A DNA stretch of 64,000 bases from Auanema rhodensis (taxonomy: Eukaryota; Nematoda; Chromadorea; Rhabditida; Rhabditidae): positions 4,340,001 to 4,404,000 of the forward strand of contig OZ059897.1 of NCBI GenBank assembly GCA_964057225.1. The letters run 5' to 3'. Below the pieces are notes generated by a model that worked only from the letters and a program-made list of their open reading frames with translations, searched no databases and was not told the DNA's origin. Positions 51,245 to 62,824 of the stretch are shown piece after piece (position 1 is the stretch's first letter; the number at the start of each line of letters is the position of its first letter). The translations under genes and the position numbers were made by a program.

Positions 51245-54052
51245 TGTATGGAGCGTTTCTCAATGTAGTATAGTGCATTCGATGCGGATTTTTAAGCTGC
51301 GTTGATCTGTGTTATCAGATTTGCGCTAGCTTAAAAATGCACCGAGTAATCAACTGATATAGGTTCACACTTATATCCTCGATTTTCACCCTGAAGAATT
51401 AATTTTTTCGTTGAATAACATTGTCCATCGTCTTTGCCTTGAAAAAAGAAATCTAAAAACTCCTACTTTTTGTGAAATTATTTAGAAATTTTTCGGGAAA
51501 ATTTTTGTCACAATGTTTTTGGAAGCAATGTTGAGTGTACATGGGAACTCAGCATACACTAATGCATTATTTTTCAAACGATCATAACTAATTTTTGTAT
51601 GGAGCGTTTCTCAATGTAGTATAGTGCATTCGATGCGGATTTTTAAGCTGCGTTGATCTGTGTTATCAGATTTGCGCTAGCTTAAAAATGCACCGAGTAA
51701 TCAACTGATATAGGTTCACACTTATATCCTCGATTTTCACCCTGAAGAATTAATTTTTTCGTTGAATAACGTTGTCCATCGTCTTTGCCTTGAAAAAAAA
51801 AATCTAAAAACTCCTACTTTTTGTGAAATTATTTAGAAATTTTTCGGGAAAATTTTTGTCACAATGTTTTTGGAAGCAATGTTGAGTGTACATGGGAACT
51901 CAGCATACACTAATGCATTATTTTTCAAACGATCATAACTAATTTTTGTATAGAGCGTTTCTCAATGTAGTATAGTGCATTCGATGCGGATTTTTAAGCT
52001 GCGTCGATCTGTGTTATCAGATTTGAGTTAGCTTGAAAATGCACCGAGATATCAACTGATATATGTTCACACTTATATCCTCGATTTTCACCCTGAAGAA
52101 ATGATTTTTTCGTTGAAAAACATTGTCCATCGTATTCGTCTTGAAAAAAGGAATCTAAAAACATCTACTTTTTGTGAAATTATTTAGAAATTTTTCGGGA
52201 AAATTTTTGTCACAATGTTTTTGGAAGCAATGTTGAGTGTACATGGGAACTCAGCATACACTAATGCATTATTTTTCAAACGATCATAACTAATTTTTGT
52301 ATAGAGCGTTTCTCAATGTAGTATAGTGCATTCGATGCGGATTTTTAAGCTGCGTCGATCTGTGTTATCAGATTTGAGTTAGCTTAAAAATGCACCGAGA
52401 TATCAACTGATATATGTTCACACTTATATCCTCGATTTTCACCCTGAAGAAATGATTTTTTCGTTGAAAAACATTGTCCATCGTATTCGTCTTGAAGAAA
52501 AGAATCTAAAAACATCTACTTTTTGTGAAATTATTCAGAAAATTTTCGGGAAAATTTTTGTCAAAATGTTTTTGGAAGCAATGTTGAGTGTACATGGGAA
52601 CTCAACATACACTAATGCATTATTTTTCAAACGATCATAACTAATTTTTGTATGGAGCGTTTCTCAATGTAGTATAGTGCATTCGATGCGGATTTTTAAG
52701 CTGCGTTGATCTGTGTTATCAGATTTGCGCTAGCTTAAAAATGCACCGAGTAATCAACTGATATAGGTTCACACTTATATCCTCGATTTTCACCCTGAAG
52801 AATTAATTTTTTCGTTGAATAACATTGTCCATCATCTTTGCCTTGAAAAAAGAAATCTAAAAACTCCTACTTTTTGTGAAATTATTTAGAAATTTTTCGG
52901 GAAAATTTTTGTCACAATGTTTTTGGAAGCAATGTTGAGTGTACATGGGAACTCAGCATACACTAATGCATTATTTTTCAAACGATCATAACTAATTTTT
53001 GTATGGAGCGTTTCTCAATGTAGTATAGTGCATTCGATGCGGATTTTTAAGCTGCGTTGATCTGTGTTATCAGATTTGCGCTAGCTTAAAAATGCACCGA
53101 GTAATCAACTGATATAGGTTCACACTTATATCCTCGATTTTCACCCTGAAGAATTAATTTTTTCGTTGAATAACATTGTCCATCGTCTTTGCCTTGAAAA
53201 AAGAAATCTAAAAACTCCTACTTTTCGTGAAATTATTTAGAAATTTTTCGGGAAAATTTTTGTCACAATGTTTTTGGAAGCAATGTTGAGTGTACATGGG
53301 AACTCAGCATACACTAATGCATTATTTTTCAAACGATCATAACTAATTTTTGTATAGAGCGTTTCTCAATGTAGTATAGTGCATTCGATGCGGATTTTTA
53401 AGCTGCGTCGATCTGTGTTATCAGATTTGAGTTAGCTTGAAAATGCACCGAGATATCAACTGATATATGTTCACACTTATATCCTCGATTTTCACCCTGA
53501 AGAAATGATTTTTTCGTTGAAAAACATTGTCCATCGTATTCGTCTTGAAAAAAGGAATCTAAAAACATCTACTTTTTGTGAAATTATTTAGAAATTTTTC
53601 GGGAAAATTTTTGTCACAATGTTTTTGGAAGCAATGTTGAGTGTACATGGGAACTCAGCATACACTAATGCATTATTTTTCAAACGATCATAACTAATTT
53701 TTGTATAGAGCGTTTCTCAATGTGGTATAGTGCATTCGATGCGGATTTTTAAGCTGCGTCGATCTGTGTTATCAGATTTGAGTTAGCTTAAAAATGCACC
53801 GAGATATCAACTGATATATGTTCACACTTATATCCTCGATTTTCACCCTGAAGAAATGATTTTTTCGTTGAAAAACATTGTCCATCGTATTCGTCTTGAA
53901 AAAAAGAATCTAAAAACATCTACTTTTTGTGAAATTATTCAGAAATTTTTCGGGAAAATTTTTGTCAAAATGTTTTTGGAAGCAATGTTGAGTGTACATG
54001 GGAACTCAACATACACTAATGCATTATTTTTCAAACGATCATAACTAATTTT
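51245..54052. repeat. Eight-unit higher-order repeat, copy 3
   Basis: At-An-Bg-Ba-Ah-Ac-Bg-Ba matches 38961-41768, 12,284 bp upstream (35 units minus one deleted base). Private changes are GAAGAAAAG near u197 in the first Ba and TGTGGTATAG near u21 in the second, the latter shared with the Ba at 57212. Confidence 0.9.
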
Positions 54053-57000
54053 TGTATGGAGCGTTTTTCAATGTAGTATAGTGCATTCGATGCGGATTTT
54101 TGAGCTGCGTTGATCTGTGTTATCAGATTTGCGCTAGCTTAAAAATGCACCGAGTAATCAACTGATATAGGTTCACACTTATATCCTCGATTTTCACCCT
54201 GAAGAATTAATTTTTTCGTTGAATAACATTGTCCATCGTCTTTGCCTTGAGAAAAGAAATTTAAAAACTCCTACTTTTTGTGAAATTATTTAGAAATTTT
54301 TCGGGAAAATTTTTGTCACAATGTTTTTGGAAGCAATGTTGAGTGTACATGGGAACTCAACATACACTAATGCATTATTTTTCAAACGATCATAACTAAT
54401 TTTTGTATGGAGCGTTTTTCAATGTAGTATAGTGCATTCGATGCGGATTTTTGAGCTGCGTTGATCTGTGTTATCAGATTTGCGCTAGCTTAAAAATGCA
54501 CCGAGTAATCAACTGATATAGGTTCACACTTATATCCTCGATTTTCACCCTGAAGAATTAATTTTTTCGTTGAATAACATTGTCCATCGTCTTTGCCTTG
54601 AGAAAAGAAATTTAAAAACTCCTACTTTTTGTGAAATTATTTAGAAATTTTTCGGGAAAATTTTTGTCACAATGTTTTTGGAAGCAATGTTGAGTGTACA
54701 TGGGAACTCAGCATACACTAATGCATTATTTTTCAAACGATCATAACTAATTTTTAAATAGAGCGTTTCTTAATGTAGTATAGTGCATTCGATGCGGATT
54801 TTTGAGCTGCGTTGATCTGTGTTATCAGATTTGCGCTAGCTTAAAAATGCACCGAGTAATCAACTGATATATGTTCACACTTATATCCTCGATTTTCACC
54901 CTGAAGAAATGATTTTTTCGTTGAAAAACATTGTCCATCGTATTCGTCTTGAAAAAAAGAATCTAAAAACATCTACTTTTTGTGAAATTATTTAGAAATT
55001 TTTCGGGAAAATTTTTGTCACAATGTTTTTGGAAGCAATGTTGAGTGTACATGGGAACTCAGCATACACTAATGCATTATTTTTCAAACGATCATAACTA
55101 ATTTTTGTATGGAGCGTTTTTCAATGTAGTATAGTGCATTCGATGCGGATTTTTAAGCTGCGTTGATCTGTGTTATCAGATTTGCGCTAGCTTAAAAATG
55201 CACCGAGTAATCAACTGATATAGGTTCACACTTATATCCTCGATTTTCACCCTGAAGAATTAATTTTTTCGTTGAATAACGTTGTCCATCGTCTTTGCCT
55301 TGAAAAAAAAAATCTAAAAACTCCTACTTTTTGTGAAATTATTTAGAAATTTTTCGGGAAAATTTTTGTCACAATGTTTTTGGAAGCAATGTTGAGTGTA
55401 CATGTGAACTCAGCATACACTAATGCATTATTTTTCAAACGATCATAACTAATTTTTAAATAGAGCGTTTCTTAATGTAGTATAGTGCATTCGATGCGGA
55501 TTTTTGAGCTGCGTTGATCTGTGTTATCAGATTTGCGCTAGCTTAAAAATGCACCGAGTAATCAACTGATATATGTTCACACTTATATCCTCGATTTTCA
55601 CCCTGAAGAAATGATTTTTTCGTTGAAAAACATTGTCCATCGTATTCGTCTTGAAAAAAAGAATCTAAAAACATCTACTTTTTGTGAAATTATTTAGAAA
55701 TTTTTCGGGAAAATTTTTGTCACAATGTTTTTGGAAGCAATGTTGAGTGTACATGGGAACTCAGCATACACTAATGCATTATTTTTCAAACGATCATAAC
55801 TAATTTTTAAATAGAGCGTTTCTCAATGTAGTATAGTGCATTCGATGCGGATTTTTAAGCTGCGTTGATCTGTGTTATCAGATTTGCGCTAGCTTAAAAA
55901 TGCACCGAGTAATCAACTGATATAGGTTCACACTTATATCCTCGATTTTCACCCTGAAGAATTAATTTTTTCGTTGAATAACATTGTCCATCATCTTTGC
56001 CTTGAAAAAAGAAATCTAAAAACTCCTACTTTTTGTGAAATTATTTAGAAATTTTTCGGGAAAATTTTTGTCACAATGTTTTTGGAAGCAATGTTGAGTG
56101 TACATGGGAACTCAGCATACACTAATGCATTATTTTTCAAACGATCATAACTAATTTTTGTATGGAGCGTTTCTCAATGTAGTATAGTGCATTCGATGCG
56201 GATTTTTAAGCTGCGTTGATCTGTGTTATCAGATTTGCGCTAGCTTAAAAATGCACCGAGTAATCAACTGATATAGGTTCACACTTATATCCTCGATTTT
56301 CACCCTGAAGAATTAATTTTTTCGTTGAATAACATTGTCCATCGTCTTTGCCTTGAAAAAAGAAATCTAAAAACTCCTACTTTTCGTGAAATTATTTAGA
56401 AATTTTTCGGGAAAATTTTTGTCACAATGTTTTTGGAAGCAATGTTGAGTGTACATGGGAACTCAGCATACACTAATGCATTATTTTTCAAACGATCATA
56501 ACTAATTTTTGTATAGAGCGTTTCTCAATGTAGTATAGTGCATTCGATGCGGATTTTTAAGCTGCGTCGATCTGTGTTATCAGATTTGAGTTAGCTTGAA
56601 AATGCACCGAGATATCAACTGATATATGTTCACACTTATATCCTCGATTTTCACCCTGAAGAATTAATTTTTTCGTTGAATAACATTGTCCATCGTCTTT
56701 GCCTTGAAAAAAGAAATCTAAAAACTCCTACTTTTCGTGAAATTATTTAGAAATTTTTCGGGAAAATTTTTGTCACAATGTTTTTGGAAGCAATGTTGAG
56801 TGTACATGGGAACTCAGCATACACTAATGCATTATTTTTCAAACGATCATAACTAATTTTTGTATAGAGCGTTTCTCAATGTAGTATAGTGCATTCGATG
56901 CGGATTTTTAAGCTGCGTCGATCTGTGTTATCAGATTTGCGCTAGCTTAAAAATGCACCGAGTAATCAACTGATATAGGTTCACACTTATATCCTCGATT

Positions 57001-57562
57001 TTCACCCTGAAGAAATGATTTTTTCGTTGAAAAACATTGTCCATCGTATTCGTCTTGAAAAAAGGAATCTAAAAACATCTACTTTTTGTGAAATTATTTA
57101 GAAATTTTTCGGGAAAATTTTTGTCACAATGTTTTTGGAAGCAATGTTGAGTGTACATGGGAACTCAGCATACACTAATGCATTATTTTTCAAACGATCA
57201 TAACTAATTTTTGTATAGAGCGTTTCTCAATGTGGTATAGTGCATTCGATGCGGATTTTTAAGCTGCGTCGATCTGTGTTATCAGATTTGAGTTAGCTTA
57301 AAAATGCACCGAGGTATCAACTGATATATGTTCACACTTATATCCTCGATTTTCACCCTGAAGAAATGATTTTTTCGTTGAAAAACATTGTCCATCGTAT
57401 TCGTCTTGAAAAAAAGAATCTAAAAACATCTACTTTTTGTGAAATTATTCAGAAATTTTTCGGGAAAATTTTTGTCAAAATGTTTTTGGAAGCAATGTTG
57501 AGTGTACATGGGAACTCAACATACACTAATGCATTATTTTTCAAACGATCATAACTAATTTT
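54053..57562. repeat. X-X-K-An-K-Ah-Ac-C-D-Ba
   Basis: X units at 54053 and 54404 and the An at 55106 share GTTTTTCAATG near u12, a change confined to this neighbourhood and the X at 57563. K units are at 54755 and 55457. The Ah at 55808 has the K-like TAAATAGAG start but not u17 T, so its first few bases look borrowed. The C (56510) and D (56861) units are adjacent and both switch in the u119-154 core, like the two products of one reciprocal exchange. Confidence 0.85.
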
Positions 57563-60018
57563 TGTATGGAGCGTTTTTCAATGTAGTATAGTGCATTCGA
57601 TGCGGATTTTTGAGCTGCGATGATCTGTGTTATCAGATTTGCGCTAGCTTAAAAATGCACCGAGTAATCAACTGATATAGGTTCACACTTATATCCTCGA
57701 TTTTCACCCTGAAGAATTAATTTTTTCGTTGAATAACATTGTCCATCGTCTTTGCCTTGAGAAAAGAAATTTAAAAACTCCTACTTTTTGTGAAATTATT
57801 TAGAAATTTTTCGGGAAAATTTTTGTCACAATGTTTTTGGAAGCAATGTTGAGTGTACATGGGAACTCAGCATACACTAATGCATTATTTTTCAAACGAT
57901 CATAACTAATTTTTAAATAGAGCGTTTCTTAATGTAGTATAGTGCATTCGATGCGGATTTTTGAGCTGCGTTGATCTGTGTTATCAGATTTGCGCTAGCT
58001 TAAAAATGCACCGAGTAATCAACTGATATATGTTCACACTTATATCCTCGATTTTCACCCTGAAGAAATGATTTTTTCGTTGAAAAACATTGTCCATCGT
58101 ATTCGTCTTGAAAAAAAGAATCTAAAAACATCTACTTTTTGTGAAATTATTTAGAAATTTTTCGGGAAAATTTTTGTCACAATGTTTTTGGAAGCAATGT
58201 TGAGTGTACATGGGAACTCAGCATACACTAATGCATTATTTTTCAAACGATCATAACTAATTTTTGTATGGAGCGTTTCTCAATGTAGTATAGTGCATTC
58301 GATGCGGATTTTTAAGCTGCGTTGATCTGTGTTATCAGATTTGCGCTAGCTTAAAAATGCACCGAGTAATCAACTGATATAGGTTCACACTTATATCCTC
58401 GATTTTCACCCTGAAGAATTAATTTTTTCGTTGAATAACGTTGTCCATCGTCTTTGCCTTGAAAAAAAAAATCTAAAAACTCCTACTTTTTGTGAAATTA
58501 TTTAGAAATTTTTCGGGAAAATTTTTGTCACAATGTTTTTGGAAGCAATGTTGAGTGTACATGGGAACTCAGCATACACTAATGCATTATTTTTCAAACG
58601 ATCATAACTAATTTTTGTATAGAGCGTTTCTCAATGTAGTATAGTGCATTCGATGCGGATTTTTAAGCTGCGTCGATCTGTGTTATCAGATTTGAGTTAG
58701 CTTGAAAATGCACCGAGATTTCAACTGATATATGTTCACACTTATATCCTCGATTTTCACCCTGAAGAAATGATTTTTTCGTTGAAAAACATTGTCCATC
58801 GTATTCGTCTTGAAAAAAGGAATCTAAAAACATCTACTTTTTGTGAAATTATTTAGAAATTTTTCGGGAAAATTTTTGTCACAATGTTTTTGGAAGCAAT
58901 GTTGAGTGTACATGGGAACTCAGCATACACTAATGCATTATTTTTCAAACGATCATAACTAATTTTTGTATAGAGCGTTTCTCAATGTAGTATAGTGCAT
59001 TCGATGCGGATTTTTAAGCTGCGTCGATCTGTGTTATCAGATTTGAGTTAGCTTAAAAATGCACCGAGATATCAACTGATATATGTTCACACTTATATCC
59101 TCGATTTTCACCCTGAAGAAATGATTTTTTCGTTGAAAAACATTGTCCATCGTATTCGTCTTGAAAAAAAGAATCTAAAAACATCTACTTTTTGTGAAAT
59201 TATTCAGAAAATTTTCGGGAAAATTTTTGTCAAAATGTTTTTGGAAGCAATGTTGAGTGTACATGGGAACTCAACATACACTAATGCATTATTTTTCAAA
59301 CGATCATAACTAATTTTTGTATGGAGCGTTTCTCAATGTAGTATAGTGCATTCGATGCGGATTTTTAAGCTGCGTTGATCTGTGTTATCAGATTTGCGCT
59401 AGCTTAAAAATGCACCGAGTAATCAACTGATATAGGTTCACACTTATATCCTCGATTTTCACCCTGAAGAATTAATTTTTTCGTTGAATAACATTGTCCA
59501 TCGTCTTTGCCTTGAAAAAAAAATCTAAAAACTCCTACTTTTTGTGAAATTATTTAGAAATTTTTCGGGAAAATTTTTGTCACAATGTTTTTGGAAGCAA
59601 TGTTGAGTGTACATGGGAACTCAACATACACTAATGCATTATTTTTCAAACGATCATAACTAATTTTTGTATGGAGCGTTTCTCAATGTAGTATAGTGCA
59701 TTCGATGCGGATTTTTAAGCTGCGTCGATCTGTGTTATCAGATTTGCGCTAGCTTAAAAATGCACCGAGTAATCAACTGATATAGGTTCACACTTATATC
59801 CTCGATTTTCACCCTGAAGAATTAATTTTTTCGTTGAATAACATTGTCCATCGTCTTTGCCTTGAAAAAAAAAATCTAAAAACTCCTACTTTTTGTGAAA
59901 TTATTTAGAAATTTTTCGGGAAAATTTTTGTCACAATGTTTTTGGAAGCAATGTTGAGTGTACATGGGAACTCAGCATACACTAATGCATTATTTTTCAA
60001 ACGATCATAACTAATTTT
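57563..60018. repeat. Seven-unit block X-K-An-Bg-Ba-An-An, copy 2
   Basis: The subtype order is the same as at 41769-44225. The An unit at 59318 has A9 where all other An units have A10, so it is 350 bp long: a homopolymer slip. The An at 59668 has u59 C, rare in type A. The X at 57563 has GCGATGATC near u55. Confidence 0.87.
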
Positions 60019-62824
60019 TGTATGGAGCGTTTCTCAATGTAGTATAGTGCATTCGATGCGGATTTTTGAGCTGCGTTGATCTGTGTTATCAGATTTGCGC
60101 TAGCTTAAAAATGCACCGAGTAATCAACTGATATAGGTTCACACTTATATCCTCGATTTTCACCCTGAAGAATTAATTTTTTCGTTGAATAACATTGTCC
60201 ATCGTCTTTGCCTTGAGAAAAGAAATTTAAAAACTCCTACTTTTTTTGAAATTATTTAGAAATTTTTCGGGAAAATTTTTGTCACAATGTTTTTGGAAGC
60301 AATGTTGAGTGTACATGGGAACTCAGCATACACTAATGCATTATTTTTCAAACGATCATAACTAATTTTTAAATAGAGCGTTTCTTAATGTAGTATAGTG
60401 CATTCGATGCGGATTTTTGAGCTGCGTTGATCTGTGTTATCAGATTTGCGCTAGCTTAAAAATGCACCGAGTAATCAACTGATATATGTTCACACTTATA
60501 TCCTCGATTTTCACCCTGAAGAAATGATTTTTTCGTTGAAAAACATTGTCCATCGTATTCGTCTTGAAAAAAAGAATCTAAAAACATCTACTTTTTGTGA
60601 AATTATTTAGAAATTTTTCGGGAAAATTTTTGTCACAATGTTTTTGGAAGCAATGTTGAGTGTACATGGGAACTCAGCATACACTAATGCATTATTTTTC
60701 AAACGATCATAACTAATTTTTGTATGGAGCGTTTCTCAATGTAGTATAGTGCATTCGATGCGGATTTGTGAGCTGCGTTGATCTGTGTTATCAGATTTGC
60801 GCTAGCTTAAAAATGCACCGAGTAATCAACTGATATAGGTTCACACTTATATCCTCGATTTTCACCCTGAAGAATTAATTTTTTCGTTGAATAACATTGT
60901 CCATCGTCTTTGCCTTGAGAAAAGAAATTTAAAAACTCCTACTTTTTGTGAAATTATTTAGAAATTTTTCGGGAAATTTTTGTCACAATGTTTTTGGAAG
61001 CAATGTTGAGTGTACATGGGAACTCAGCATACACTAATGCATTATTTTTCAAACGATCATAACTAATTTTTAAATAGAGCGTTTCTTAATGTAGTATAGT
61101 GCATTCGATGCGGATTTTTGAGCTGCGTTGATCTGTGTTATCAGATTTGCGCTAGCTTAAAAATGCACCGAGTAATCAACTGATATATGTTCACACTTAT
61201 ATCCTCGATTTTCACCCTGAAGAAATGATTTTTTCGTTGAAAAACATTGTCCATCGTATTCGTCTTGAAAAAAAGAATCTAAAAACATCTACTTTTTGTG
61301 AAATTATTTAGAAATTTTTCGGGAAAATTTTTGTCACAATGTTTTTGGAAGCAATGTTGAGTGTACATGGGAACTCAGCATACACTAATGCATTATTTTT
61401 CAAACGATCATAACTAATTTTTGTATGGAGCGTTTCTCAATGTAGTATAGTGCATTCGATGCGGATTTTTGAGCTGCGTTGATCTGTGTTATCAGATTTG
61501 CGCTAGCTTAAAAATGCACCGAGTAATCAACTGATATAGGTTCACACTTATATCCTCGATTTTCACCCTGAAGAATTAATTTTTTCGTTGAATAACATTG
61601 TCCATCGTCTTTGCCTTGAGAAAAGAAATTTAAAAACTCCTACTTTTTGTGAAATTATTTAGAAATTTTTCGGGAAATTTTTGTCACAATGTTTTTGGAA
61701 GCAATGTTGAGTGTACATGGGAACTCAGCATACACTAATGCATTATTTTTCAAACGATCATAACTAATTTTTAAATAGAGCGTTTCTTAATGTAGTATAG
61801 TGCATTCGATGCGGATTTTTGAGCTGCGTTGATCTGTGTTATCAGATTTGCGCTAGCTTAAAAATGCACCGAGTAATCAACTGATATATGTTCACACTTA
61901 TATCCTCGATTTTCACCCTGAAGAAATGATTTTTTCGTTGAAAAACATTGTCCATCGTATTCGTCTTGAAAAAAAGAATCTAAAAACATCTACTTTTTGT
62001 GAAATTATTTAGAAATTTTTCGGGAAAATTTTTGTCACAATGTTTTTGGAAGCAATGTTGAGTGTACATGGGAACTCAGCATACACTAATGCATTATTTT
62101 TCAAACGATCATAACTAATTTTTGTATGGAGCGTTTCTCAATGTAGTATAGTGCATTCGATGCGGATTTTTGAGCTGCGTTGATCTGTGTTATCAGATTT
62201 GCGCTAGCTTAAAAATGCACCGAGTAATCAACTGATATAGGTTCACACTTATATCCTCGATTTTCACCCTGAAGAATTAATTTTTTCGTTGAATAACATT
62301 GTCCATCGTCTTTGCCTTGAGAAAAGAAATTTAAAAACTCCTACTTTTTGTGAAATTATTTAGAAATTTTTCGGGAAAATTTTTGTCACAATGTTTTTGG
62401 AAGCAATGTTGAGTGTACATGGGAACTCAGCATACACTAATGCATTATTTTTCAAACGATCATAACTAATTTTTAAATAGAGCGTTTCTTAATGTAGTAT
62501 AGTGCATTCGATGCGGATTTTTGAGCTGCGTTGATCTGTGTTATCAGATTTGCGCTAGCTTAAAAATGCACCGAGTAATCAACTGATATATGTTCACACA
62601 TATATCCTCGATTTTCACCCTGAAGAAATGATTTTTTCGTTGAAAAACATTGTCCATCGTATTCGTCTTGAAAAAAAGAATCTAAAAACATCTACTTTTT
62701 GTGAAATTATTTAGAAATTTTTCGGGAAAATTTTTGTCACAATGTTTTTGGAAGCAATGTTGAGTGTACATGGGAACTCAGCATACACTAATGCATTATT
62801 TTTCAAACGATCATAACTAATTTT
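60019..62824. repeat. Two-unit (about 702-bp) X-K higher-order repeat, four copies
   Basis: X and K alternate four times: X at 60019, 60721, 61422 and 62123; K at 60370, 61071, 61772 and 62474. The X units at 60721 and 61422 share a 1-bp deletion (GGGAAATTTTT) found nowhere else, so those two dimers are the most recent duplication. The first X has CTTTTTTTGAAATT near u222 and the last K has CACACATAT near u122. This is the simplest and most regular higher-order structure in the window. Confidence 0.93.
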
